A DNA stretch of 9,979 nucleotides from Algoriphagus sp. Its GTDB lineage: Bacteria; Bacteroidota; Bacteroidia; Cytophagales; Cyclobacteriaceae. The stretch is taken from assembly GCA_023255285.1 (NCBI GenBank), contig JALRIY010000073.1, positions 1 to 9,979 of the forward strand, in the 5' to 3' direction. The notes beneath the pieces are model-generated. The model saw only the letters and a list, made by a program, of their open reading frames with translations, did not search any database and was not told the DNA's origin. This document shows, one piece after another, positions 1 through 6,694 of this stretch; position 1 is the first letter of the stretch, and each line of letters opens with the position of its first letter. The translations under genes and the position numbers were made by a program.

Positions 1-2
1 TT

Positions 3-293
3 TTATTAGCTGGCTGCACTTTATTAGTTGGTTGTACTAGCGCGCCTAAAAATATTGATCCAGTAACGCAATTTCAAGTAGAGCGTTATTTAGGGACTTG
101 GTATGAAATTGTTCGCCAAGATCATGCTTTTGAAGAGGGCTTGTCTAATGTTACGGCAACTTACTCTATGCGTGGTGACGGTGGTGTTGCAGTGCTTAAC
201 CGAGGTTATTCTGCGGAAGATAAAAAATGGCGAGAAGCCGAAGGTCGCGCTTATTTTGTAAATTTTTCTTTCGTTGTATTGTTTTTACTATAG
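3..293 (+). CDS. blc: Blc-type outer-membrane lipocalin, truncated at both ends
   Basis: Read from base 3, this strand encodes the start of a bacterial lipocalin, an outer-membrane lipoprotein family that binds lipids. The visible part opens inside a lipoprotein signal peptide with two Leu-x-Gly-Cys lipoboxes (LLAGC, then LLVGC). The family signature YLGTWYEI follows, then the conserved SNVTATYSM and NRGYS..KKWREAEG blocks. Family members are about 170-180 residues, but recognisable homology stops after GRAYFV near base 260. The remaining ten codons to the TAG at 291-293 do not look like lipocalin and are the antisense of the spike gene. The start lies beyond the left edge. Word choice resembles gammaproteobacterial Blc, unlike the rest of the window (inference). 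No native 3' end exists here, so the product would lack half the beta-barrel. Family identity is confident; functionality is doubtful. Confidence 0.8.
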   Translation, partial: LLAGCTLLVGCTSAPKNIDPVTQFQVERYLGTWYEIVRQDHAFEEGLSNVTATYSMRGDGGVAVLNRGYSAEDKKWREAEGRAYFVNFSFVVLFLL

Positions 294-1648
294 AGCGCTC
301 CGAGTACTACTGGAAATCTAGGGTCATCGTTGATGAAGCCTACTATCACTTCGGAATTGATTTCCGGTACAAAGAAACTTCCAGAATTCTTCCCTGCATG
401 AAAATGCCCAAGCATAGCCCAAACCCCATTTCCAGTACTTTTCAAAGAAGGAATTAGTACCTGAATTCTATTTTTCTTACTTGGATCAGCATCCAATTTT
501 TTAACTATTCCAACGTGCAAACCGGCAATAGGAGGAAGCAAATTCAACTCTGAATTAGGCTTGGATTGAAATAATTCCGGTTTTAAACCAAATGCAACTC
601 TAGTTACAAATTGCCCATTTTCAACTCGATGCTCAACTTCAGTAACATAAACTAACCCGTTAAATAATTTACCAAAGCCATTTAACTTGACATGACTGCC
701 TAAAATAACATCTGTAGTACCCCTAAAACTCATTTCACCAACGACCCTTCGCATTCGACTAGCAATTAATGCTGCATCAGCATGCCCTTTTAATTCTTGA
801 GTTAAAACAGGCACAGGAACATTCAAGCTAACTTTTGAAGCAGCCGCCACCTTTCCTAAAACTGCACCTGTAAGATTACCAGGTATATCAAATTTCGGAT
901 CTTTACCCGATTGTTTGATTTCCTTTTCATTAAATATATCGTAATTAATAGCTTCCAATTGCTGTAATTGAGAAGCTGCATCTACGTCTGCGCGAAAAGT
1001 TTTTATATCTTTCCCGTAAGTAACATTAGTTTTTTCGGTACCAGATGATTTTGGAACTTCCACCGTCACTGCTCCCATAGAATTCAATACCACCATCCCA
1101 TTTGCTTTGGCTCTGTTGAGTAGAAACTCCCAATCACTACAATTATGCCTAGCAATTAAATCGTGAGTTAGCGTTGTTGCTGAAACCTTTTTAGTCAGTC
1201 CCGCAGCAGAAAGTAAAGTAGTCATGATATCACTGTCTTTCTTCTTCTCATACAACTCAGATTTTTTTCCAACAGTCATTTTTATTGCTTTGTCCGCTGC
1301 TTCTAAAACCAATAAGTTTCTTGATGAAAAATTTAGGTAATCCACCCCTATATCTATGCTATGCTTTGTGATGATTCCAGAAAAAACCTTCACATTCTTT
1401 TCGGAATAGCCAATGGATATTTCAACATCCTTTCCTGGGGCAAAATTCGGATCCTCACTTTCAGGAAATAAATTTTCGTAAGTTTTACCGGCAATAATTG
1501 ACAGTTGTGCTTTAGCAATTTTATTTACTTCTGATTTTACCTGAACCTTTAAAACAACCATCTCTTTAGGTAGAGGTTTTCCTCCTACCTTGACTTCAAA
1601 AGAAATCACTAGTTGCAAGGAATCATCAGGAGATTTAGCGCCAAGCAT
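251..1648 (-). CDS. eCIS spike/hub protein, VgrG-like (Pvc8/Afp8 type), C-terminally truncated
   Basis: This is the central spike and hub that sits below the tube and pierces the target. Of 465 residues, about 1-365 resemble the gp27-like/phage late control D region of VgrG proteins, including a segment near 165-180 (HNCSDWEFLLNRAKANG) typical of that fold. Residues about 376-454 form the gpV/gp5-type OB-fold: GLHVGIVKKL, then GNGVWAMLG and NSEVIVGFINDDPRFPVVLGALYS. Homologues continue after ALYS into a repetitive spike region, whereas this reading frame ends eleven residues later. The stop codon (251-253) lies at the foreign lipocalin junction, so the truncation looks accidental. The ATG follows the stop of the LysM gene by 3 nt, implying translational coupling. 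Family is confident; the C-terminus is not native. Confidence 0.88.
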   Translation of the reverse strand: MLGAKSPDDSLQLVISFEVKVGGKPLPKEMVVLKVQVKSEVNKIAKAQLSIIAGKTYENLFPESEDPNFAPGKDVEISIGYSEKNVKVFSGIITKHSIDIGVDYLNFSSRNLLVLEAADKAIKMTVGKKSELYEKKKDSDIMTTLLSAAGLTKKVSATTLTHDLIARHNCSDWEFLLNRAKANGMVVLNSMGAVTVEVPKSSGTEKTNVTYGKDIKTFRADVDAASQLQQLEAINYDIFNEKEIKQSGKDPKFDIPGNLTGAVLGKVAAASKVSLNVPVPVLTQELKGHADAALIASRMRRVVGEMSFRGTTDVILGSHVKLNGFGKLFNGLVYVTEVEHRVENGQFVTRVAFGLKPELFQSKPNSELNLLPPIAGLHVGIVKKLDADPSKKNRIQVLIPSLKSTGNGVWAMLGHFHAGKNSGSFFVPEINSEVIVGFINDDPRFPVVLGALYSKNNTTKEKFTK

Positions 1649-1651
1649 GAT

Positions 1652-2356
1652 TTATTTCTCTAAAGGTGGAATTTCAATTTGACTTCCAATTTTTAGACCT
1701 CTAAAGGAAGGTAAGTTGTTGTATTTAGCTATTTGCATGTAATACTTTGGGTCATCATAGGACAATTCAGAGAGAGCAATTAAGGAATCCCCATCCTTAA
1801 CCGTAAGAATTCTCGTGATATCTGGACTTTGGAATTCACGACTAATCACTTTTTCGTCCACTTCTTCTTCCAAAGAAAAACTAACTACCGCTCGAACAGG
1901 ATCTCCACTACTATTGAAATACGTATAGTCAATAGTTAGATTTTTCACCTTTCCAACAAGGATAAATTTTCCCCATTTCATTTCGACAAAAGGTGGCGCA
2001 TGAGTGGCTCGCGTCGGCTTAATGGTAACCCTAAGCAATTGATCAATGGAATCTTTAATTGAATCCCCCGCAAAACCAAAAACACTATCTGGCCAACTAG
2101 GTACAGCACCTGAATTATCAATTGTAAATTTAACATTTACCTTCTGCTGATTGTAAGCTGCATTTTTTGCACTTACAGGAATTCCAGCTGCAGAATCAGG
2201 TTCTTCATCTTTTTTATCTATCTCACCGAATGAAACGGATAGATTTTCTGGATTGATTTGCAATTCATAAGTACCAAACAAAAGAGCTGAGCTTGGCTGA
2301 CCATTGGCAAATTTTTCATAGGCCTTGAGGGACAAATTTGAACTAAAACTAAACAT
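1652..2356 (-). CDS. eCIS LysM-containing tube-baseplate adaptor (Pvc7/Afp7 type)
   Basis: In characterised particles this family joins the inner tube to the spike hub and resembles the T4 gp53-like/LysM adaptors. The 234-residue product has an N-terminal tube-like beta domain beginning around LFGTYELQINPENLSVSFGEID (about 27-47). A beta-rich region with MKWGKFILVGKVKNLTIDYTYF follows at about 126-147, and a C-terminal LysM module lies at about 184-230 (VKDGDSLIALSELSYDDP...IAKYNNL...LKIGSQIEIPP). In eCIS this LysM is thought to make protein contacts inside the particle; there is no signal peptide for export to peptidoglycan. Its ATG overlaps the preceding stop by one base (TAATG, 2358-2354), and the spike gene starts 3 nt after its own stop. 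Length and order match Pvc7. Confidence 0.88.
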   Translation of the reverse strand: MFSFSSNLSLKAYEKFANGQPSSALLFGTYELQINPENLSVSFGEIDKKDEEPDSAAGIPVSAKNAAYNQQKVNVKFTIDNSGAVPSWPDSVFGFAGDSIKDSIDQLLRVTIKPTRATHAPPFVEMKWGKFILVGKVKNLTIDYTYFNSSGDPVRAVVSFSLEEEVDEKVISREFQSPDITRILTVKDGDSLIALSELSYDDPKYYMQIAKYNNLPSFRGLKIGSQIEIPPLEK

Positions 2357-2553
2357 TAGAAATCATTCATATTTTTTATTCGATCCATCACTTCTTGCAC
2401 ACACTGGTCAACTATCTGTTTTCTTAAGGAATAACTCAAACCACCTATACCTTCCTCTTTCACCATTTTTTTGCCTGTGGAAGCCTTCTTATCAGGCTCC
2501 TGACCACCTTGCATCTTTCCTTTGACCAACAATTCTTTAATTTCAACTGGCAT
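2356..2553 (-). CDS. Small eCIS protein, DUF5908 (Pvc6/Afp6 type)
   Basis: A 65-residue protein starting MPVEIKELLVKGKM, the typical beginning of the DUF5908 family found between the Pvc5-type tube gene and the LysM gene of eCIS clusters. The middle is low-complexity and charged (Gln, Gly, Lys, Glu), and the C-terminal 25 residues (SLRKQIVDQCVQEVMDRIKNM) look like an amphipathic helix. I chose the ATG at 2553 over the in-frame TTG at 2559 because family members begin with MPVEIKEL. Its stop shares one base with the next ATG. Its role in the particle is not well defined; a baseplate or assembly accessory is likely. Confidence 0.8.
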   Translation of the reverse strand: MPVEIKELLVKGKMQGGQEPDKKASTGKKMVKEEGIGGLSYSLRKQIVDQCVQEVMDRIKNMNDF

Positions 2554-2582
2554 AATCAAGTCGTCTTATAGTAAATAAAAAA

Positions 2583-3107
2583 TTAAAAAGAGGTTCCTAC
2601 AACATCCATATTTGAAAACACAATTTCAATAGACTCAAAAACAATATCTGATTTCGTTGCATTTAATTCTTCAATTTGCCACTTGACTGGAATAGCATTA
2701 TAAATCATCCAAATCATCACTGGCGGGTTATTTGGATTTTTATCTAATAACATCACTATCATAGTCATTGGCGCTGGAAACAAATACCCTGAACCAGTTT
2801 TCAAGCACCATTGCATCAAGGGTGAGGAATAAGGTGCCAGACCACGCTTTAAAGTCAAACCACTTCGCTTCACTCCTTTAGGAAGGTGATACACGGTATC
2901 ATTATATCCCCCTCCTCGTATGGTATCATACTCCATCTCTACGCCCAAACCTGAAATCTGAGTAAAAGCGGCATCAGAAGGAAGTCCTGCCAAAGCACTC
3001 ACTCCTAGGAATGCTGCACTTGCCAAACCGCCAGGAGCAAGTGAAACCTTAAAATTATAGGAAACTGGTGGATCACTTGAACGAAATGAAGAGCCCCTGG
3101 CCGACAT
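2583..3107 (-). CDS. eCIS tube protein, Pvc5/Afp5 type (gp19-like fold)
   Basis: This 174-residue protein belongs to the T4 gp19-like tube family and is the divergent version that forms the tube layer nearest the baseplate in PVC/Afp particles. Family features are FTQISGLGVEMEYDTIRGGG (48-67), HLPKGVKRSGLTLKRGL (74-90) and the closing beta segment WQIEELNATKSDIVFESIEIVFSN. Compared with the 156-residue tube proteins elsewhere in the window it has a longer, Ala/Gly-rich N-terminal insertion (about 25-47). The DUF5908 gene starts 29 nt after its stop, and the order tube-Pvc6-Pvc7-Pvc8 is the standard one. A weak promoter-like pair lies upstream: TTG (3188-3186), 22 nt, then TAAATTTA (3163-3156). 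Confidence 0.85.
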   Translation of the reverse strand: MSARGSSFRSSDPPVSYNFKVSLAPGGLASAAFLGVSALAGLPSDAAFTQISGLGVEMEYDTIRGGGYNDTVYHLPKGVKRSGLTLKRGLAPYSSPLMQWCLKTGSGYLFPAPMTMIVMLLDKNPNNPPVMIWMIYNAIPVKWQIEELNATKSDIVFESIEIVFSNMDVVGTSF

Positions 3108-3467
3108 ATACTTAATGGAATTTAAATTTTAAGAAACTAAGAATCCAATAGAAACTAAATTTAAGATATCTTTTGTAAAATAGACCAACACTTTGGAATT
3201 AACTGGGCTGAAATAGAACACTTTTTTAAAAATAATGATTAAGCAATTTGAGAAATCACCTAAGTGAAATAAATCACAAAATTTATGTACTAACTAGTTC
3301 ACTTTAACTCCTTAAATTCAATAAATAATCTGCTCAAAGTACTTGGAAAAAATTGTGATCTATCGCAAAAAAATAATCCAGTTAATTTCTATAAAGCCTT
3401 AAATGAAATTTTTTCGATGCATTACCATGCGATGTAAAAAGAAAGAAATTTTTCTTAAATAAAAAAG
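3108..3467. other. AT-rich intergenic spacer between two tube genes
   Basis: About 360 bases with no supportable gene on either strand. Downstream of the 3468-3938 gene the minus strand is T-rich with a short AAGAA/TTCTT hairpin (about 3441-3456) followed by Ts, at best a weak terminator. Near the far end is the possible minus-strand promoter pair described under the Pvc5-type gene. I see no repeats, tRNA or insertion-sequence ends. The spacer may separate two transcription units, but readthrough cannot be excluded. Confidence 0.5.
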
Positions 3468-3938
3468 TTAAGAAGCCTCCATACGCAATCCCTCATGCGT
3501 GAATACAATGGTTTCAATAGCCGCTTCGCTACTTTGAGAATTCAAATCTGTCGATGTAATTTGCTTTGCGAACGCATTGGTCAATGTCCAAGTGATTTTT
3601 GGTGAACCCGTTTCATCTAACAACCGAATCACTACAGTAAGTCGCTCGTAGGTATTCAAATTTATTTTAGAAATCCATTCATAAAAATTATTATCCCCCG
3701 TAAATACCCCCTTTTTCATGGTGATGTCGGAACCAGTTCCTAAACCAGGCATTTTAATTGTGGAATGTATTGGGCTATTTCCATGCCTATACTCAATCAC
3801 CTCAGCACCAGTATCCAACCCGGAAATTTCTTGAAAAGATAAATCAGTTTGATCACCTATATCTACAGAGAAATAAAACTTAGGTAAAGGCCAAAATTGA
3901 TCCTGTTCTCCTCCTGATCCTGCTGTCGGGGTTGCCAT
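3468..3938 (-). CDS. Second eCIS tube protein, diverged paralogue of the main tube protein
   Basis: A 156-residue gp19-like tube protein (Pvc1/Afp1 type) that would stack as hexameric rings. By eye it matches the 6197-6667 product at 133 of 156 positions (about 85%) with no gaps. Shared core motifs include QFWPLPKFYFSVDIGDQTDL, EVIEYRHGNSP and NTYERLTVVIRLLDE. The differences cluster at residues 66-69, LGTG here against MKKY in the other copy; the Lys-Tyr there fits the common KY-x-[DN]-[IV]-T-[LM]-K pattern, so this copy looks like the diverged one. It starts at ATG 3938 without a clear Shine-Dalgarno site, 89 nt after the 280-residue gene. It may form a minor or terminal ring, or an alternative tube; which one is unknown. 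Confidence 0.88.
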   Translation of the reverse strand: MATPTAGSGGEQDQFWPLPKFYFSVDIGDQTDLSFQEISGLDTGAEVIEYRHGNSPIHSTIKMPGLGTGSDITMKKGVFTGDNNFYEWISKINLNTYERLTVVIRLLDETGSPKITWTLTNAFAKQITSTDLNSQSSEAAIETIVFTHEGLRMEAS

Positions 3939-4027
3939 GTTTGTATTTGATTAGTAAAACCTATATGAGGAAATAACCTTTTCTGTAGGGGAACTATTTA
4001 CTTTAATTTGAAAATTTCTAGAAGCCA

Positions 4028-4870
4028 TTAAAGTTTGACAAAGATTTCTGAAATATATGAATTAATTAATGGATCAAATTTTATATTCTTAGGACTAGGA
4101 TTAGGAAGTACCTTCTGGTATATACCGAGTTGATTTTTTCTTTCTAGCTTTAAGTAACCCTTCCAATTAAACTTCATTGGGATATCCTGCTCAGCTACAA
4201 ACTTGTAAGCCAATAATCCCGAATCTGTAAGTACACGTTCTGGAGGCCCAAATGAAATTAACTCTTTAAAATCACCTTCTTGTTCAATAAATAAGCCTTG
4301 AAAATGATCAAATACTTCTTCAGAACAATAACAAAGGTAAACTGGCCGAACTCTTCTATTTTTTAAGATCACCTCTTTCGACCGAGCTTTAAATTTATTT
4401 AATGCGCTTGCTGCTAACGGTAAAATAGGTGAAGTTGAATTATGGCGTATTCGGATTACTCCCGATAAGCCTGGTCTCTCTAATTCTGGATCTATAGTAC
4501 CATGCTGAGATCCTAATTGGATTGATGTACTAAAATCATCATCCAAAAAATATCGAACTTCCGGATCACTTAATAAAACGGTGTAGGAATGGAAAAATAC
4601 ATTTGTAAATCGAAATTCAAAATCCAGCTCAAATGGATCTTTATAAATAGAATTAGTAAAGTCCTTATCTAAATTTGCAGCCAATAAAAAGCCAGCAGGT
4701 TTGGACTTAAATACCAAATTGTAATTTTTAAGTAATTGCTGAGTTCGAGGAGTAGGCTTAAAAGACACATCATAACAACGACCTCCTTCGTAATACTCAT
4801 GTAAAAAAATGCATGAAAATACTTCAATGTACTTGGTTACATACCGATAAGAATTTTGAAATTGTTCCAT
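4028..4870 (-). CDS. Unrecognised eCIS-locus protein of 280 residues
   Basis: I do not recognise a family with confidence. The product appears cytosolic, with no signal peptide or membrane helix. It is rich in aromatic and charged residues, with alternating hydrophobic stretches that suggest beta structure: ELDFEFRFTNVFFHSYTVLL (81-100), GVIRIRH (137-143) and RVRPVYLCYCSEEVFDHF (173-190). The start is well supported: AGGAG lies 9 nt before ATG 4870 (6 nt before an alternative GTG at 4873), unusual here where most genes lack such a site. It lies between the DUF4255 terminator gene and a tube paralogue, in the same direction. It is therefore probably a particle component, perhaps part of the cap or a cap-tube adaptor. 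That is inference from position only; a cargo or assembly role is equally open. Confidence 0.7.
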   Translation of the reverse strand: MEQFQNSYRYVTKYIEVFSCIFLHEYYEGGRCYDVSFKPTPRTQQLLKNYNLVFKSKPAGFLLAANLDKDFTNSIYKDPFELDFEFRFTNVFFHSYTVLLSDPEVRYFLDDDFSTSIQLGSQHGTIDPELERPGLSGVIRIRHNSTSPILPLAASALNKFKARSKEVILKNRRVRPVYLCYCSEEVFDHFQGLFIEQEGDFKELISFGPPERVLTDSGLLAYKFVAEQDIPMKFNWKGYLKLERKNQLGIYQKVLPNPSPKNIKFDPLINSYISEIFVKL

Positions 4871-4879
4871 CACGTTATG

Positions 4880-4884
4880 CTCCT
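4880..4884 (-). promoter_or_regulatory. Shine-Dalgarno site of the 280-residue gene
   Basis: AGGAG on the minus strand, 9 nt upstream of ATG 4870. It fixes the start region of that gene and stands out because neighbouring genes have AT-rich leaders without a purine box, the usual state in Bacteroidota. Confidence 0.6.
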
Positions 4885-4964
4885 AAAATTTTATTTAAGT
4901 AAAGACTGCACATTAAATGAATTATTTGAAAATCAGGAGTTTCATCCTAGTAATATTAGAGGAA

Positions 4965-5510
4965 TTAAGAAGATTTACCTATTACGGAAGAAACTTCTTC
5001 TCGAATTAAATTAGCTGTAAAACTAAGCAGTTTCAATTTGTAGGTGGCAGAAGGCATATATTTTAAACCGAGTAAACTCCAAAGACTATTTAACTCATCA
5101 AAAGAATTGTTTACAAACTCAAAACTTAATTTATCAACATTAGAAGAAAGCAATGGTAAGTTACCTCTATCGAAAACTTGGGTACCTTGAAAAAATTCCA
5201 ACACCAAAGAAATGTAGCGCAAAGATTCAGCATAATTGGGATCTGGAAAATTTGCAATAAACATGATGTAGAGATTGAAATGTTTCGGTGGATTAATTCC
5301 AGCATATGCCTGATACGAACCATTCCGAATCACACGTTCCTCTTCAATATTTTGTAAAAAAACAACTAGTTTATTCTCAATTTGAGGATTAACTTTTCCT
5401 CCTAAATCTGAAGGATTTGCTAACACCACCATATCATCCTGCAAATTCAATTCATTTTTAATGTACTCATTCAAAGCAACAACTAAGGTGGAAAGTACGA
5501 CGTGAATCAT
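4965..5510 (-). CDS. eCIS tail-terminator/cap protein, DUF4255 (Pvc16/Afp16 N-terminal type)
   Basis: Proteins of this family cap the distal end of the tube and sheath and set where polymerisation stops. The 181-residue product begins MIHVVLSTLVVALNEYIKNEL, the standard opening of DUF4255. It continues with NKLVVFLQNIEEERVIRN, HFNLYIMFIANF, RYISLVLEFFQGTQVF and NSFDELNSLWSLLGLKYMPSATYKLKLL, the last containing the conserved LW..LG..Y.PS..Y signature. In afp and pvc clusters this gene is last; here it sits between the small membrane protein gene (11 nt upstream) and the 280-residue gene. The start is ATG 5510. Confidence 0.88.
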   Translation of the reverse strand: MIHVVLSTLVVALNEYIKNELNLQDDMVVLANPSDLGGKVNPQIENKLVVFLQNIEEERVIRNGSYQAYAGINPPKHFNLYIMFIANFPDPNYAESLRYISLVLEFFQGTQVFDRGNLPLLSSNVDKLSFEFVNNSFDELNSLWSLLGLKYMPSATYKLKLLSFTANLIREEVSSVIGKSS

Positions 5511-5521
5511 TTTGAATTAAA

Positions 5522-5731
5522 TTAGGCTTTAGTTGATTTTAGGAGAGCAGTAAATAATCGACCAAAATACAATAGAAAAAAAAGCACACTAGATCCAACT
5601 ACTAAATTCGGCAAAACAAGCAGCTCTGCAAAAGAGATACTTGTATCTGTCAACCATAAAAATCCAATAAACACGGGAAGAAGCAAAATGGCTAAAAGTA
5701 AAAGTGAAATGGCGATAATAACCTCTTTCAT
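5522..5731 (-). CDS. Small two-helix membrane protein in the eCIS operon
   Basis: A 69-residue hydrophobic protein with two predicted membrane helices, about residues 4-27 (EVIIAISLLLLAILLLPVF...) and 39-63, and a basic tail ending KSTKA. I recognise no family. The short loop and helical hairpin resemble holin-like or anchoring proteins in layout only. The start is uncertain: ATG 5731 gives the most natural membrane protein and lies just after a promoter-like motif, but in-frame ATGs exist at 5746 and 5791 and a TTG at 5854 (110 residues). Its stop is 11 nt before the DUF4255 start, so the two are probably co-transcribed. Particles of this kind need cell lysis or membrane anchoring, so a link is plausible but unproven. 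Confidence 0.6.
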   Translation of the reverse strand: MKEVIIAISLLLLAILLLPVFIGFLWLTDTSISFAELLVLPNLVVGSSVLFFLLYFGRLFTALLKSTKA

Positions 5732-5749
5732 TATTTTTTTTCCCATAAC

Positions 5750-5779
5750 CAAAAATAGAAAAAAAAATGGTCTGCCCAA
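5750..5779 (-). promoter_or_regulatory. Candidate Bacteroidota-type promoter for the second eCIS transcription unit
   Basis: On the minus strand, TTG (5779-5777) is followed after 19 nt by TATTTTTG (5757-5750). The second element fits the Bacteroidota -7 consensus TAnnTTTG exactly, and the spacer is within the accepted 17-23 nt range. Transcription would begin a few bases upstream of ATG 5731. It sits after the strong terminator at 6121-6170, where a new promoter is needed. AT-rich sequence makes chance matches common. Confidence 0.35.
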
Positions 5780-5854
5780 GAGGTAATCCATTAAATCTAA
5801 ATGAAATCCACTGCTGAATATTTGATAAAATCTAAAAATAGACTTTACCAACAA

Positions 5855-6120
5855 TAACGATAGAAGGTTCCATTTAAAGTTTAATCTGATAAGCTAGCAT
5901 CCTTAAACCCTGAATGAATATTACTAGGATTTCAAAAAGAAGCAGAACATAGTCTACTTTCCTTAATTCCAATCCAACTTTTTTTCTGAAAGCCAAAAAA
6001 CCGATTGAATTCCTAAAAATTAGAATAAAACCTACATATTCACCTTACCATTTTATTTCCATTAAATAATTACAAAGTGGTGAAAGTTCCAAATCCTTAA
6101 GTAGATACTAAAGCAATTTT
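5855..6120. other. Intergenic spacer without a supported gene
   Basis: Together with the terminator and 3' region of the tube gene this is about 340 bases free of a convincing gene. The minus strand has an open frame of 56 codons (6044-5874) rich in hydrophobic residues, but it has no ATG near its beginning and no recognisable similarity. No tRNA, direct repeats or mobile-element ends are seen. Confidence 0.45.
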
Positions 6121-6170
6121 TAAAATAAAAGACCAGTGTTCGTTCAAGAGAAACTTAAACGCAACACTGG
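6121..6170 (-). terminator. Strong hairpin terminator after the sheath-tube operon
   Basis: On the minus strand CCAGTGTT (6170-6163) pairs with AACACTGG (6140-6133). The stem continues inward as CGTTTAAG (6161-6154) with CTTGAACG (6148-6141), with one G-T wobble, one bulged base at 6162 and a 5-nt loop. The T-rich run TCTTTTATTTT follows at 6132-6122. It begins 26 nt after the tube stop codon and is the best rho-independent terminator in the window. Confidence 0.85.
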
Positions 6171-6196
6171 CCTTAATACTTTATTACTACTCAGAC

Positions 6197-6667
6197 TTAA
6201 GCTGCTTCAATTCTCAATCCTTCGTGAGCAAACACGATGGTTTCGATTGCTGCTTCACTGCTTTGGGAATTCATATCCGTAGGAGTGATTTGCTTTGCAA
6301 AAGCGTTTGTTAGCGTCCAAGTCATTTTTGGTGCGCCGGCTTCGTCCAACAAACGGATAACAACCGTCAATCGTTCGTAGGTGTTTAAGCTGATTTTAGA
6401 AATCCACTCGTAGAACTTATTGTCTGTAGTGAATACACCTTTCTTCAAAGTAATGTCTGAATATTTCTTCATTCCAGGCATTTTGATAGTAGAGTGAACA
6501 GGGCTATTTCCATGTCTGTATTCAATTACCTCGGCATCTATATCTAGGCCTGAGACCTCTTGAAAAGGCAAGTCAGTTTGATCTCCAATATCCACTGAGA
6601 AGTAGAATTTAGGTAAGGGCCAAAACTGATCCTGTTCGCCACCTGTTCCTGCGGTTGGTGCTGCCAT
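6197..6667 (-). CDS. Main eCIS inner-tube protein (Pvc1/Afp1 type)
   Basis: A 156-residue gp19-like protein that forms the stacked hexameric inner tube through which cargo passes. Motifs are QFWPLPKFYFSVDIGDQTDL (14-33), GLDIDAEVIEYRHGNSP, KMPGMKKYSDITLKKGVF (62-79), NTYERLTVVIRLLDEAG and the closing EAAIETIVFAHEGL. It starts 27 nt after the sheath stop, in one unit with the sheath and ahead of a strong terminator, the arrangement expected of the most abundant structural pair. It keeps the family-like MKKY at 66-69, which its paralogue at 3468-3938 has lost, so I take this copy as the main tube subunit. The leader is AT-rich with no Shine-Dalgarno box. Confidence 0.92.
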   Translation of the reverse strand: MAAPTAGTGGEQDQFWPLPKFYFSVDIGDQTDLPFQEVSGLDIDAEVIEYRHGNSPVHSTIKMPGMKKYSDITLKKGVFTTDNKFYEWISKISLNTYERLTVVIRLLDEAGAPKMTWTLTNAFAKQITPTDMNSQSSEAAIETIVFAHEGLRIEAA

Positions 6668-6694
6668 AATTAGTATATTTTAGTTTTAAAGTGA

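Noticed and set aside
227..457. Plus-strand open frame of 76 codons
   Set aside because: It runs antisense to the spike gene, has no family similarity, and its first part is the lipocalin sequence in another frame.
1652..2356. LysM domain as evidence for a peptidoglycan hydrolase or endolysin
   Set aside because: There is no catalytic domain or signal peptide. The N-terminal region and gene order identify it as the eCIS adaptor, where LysM has a structural role.
3240..3460. Search for CRISPR-like or regularly spaced repeats in the AT-rich spacer
   Set aside because: Only short A/T runs recur; there are no repeats of constant length or spacing.
5126..5323. Minus-strand open frame of 65 codons inside the DUF4255 gene
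   Set aside because: It is an alternate frame wholly within a well-supported gene on the same strand.
5874..6044. Minus-strand open frame of 56 codons with hydrophobic residues before the small membrane gene
   Set aside because: There is no ATG near its beginning, no ribosome site and no recognised similarity. It lies after a strong terminator in AT-rich spacer, so chance is the simplest explanation.
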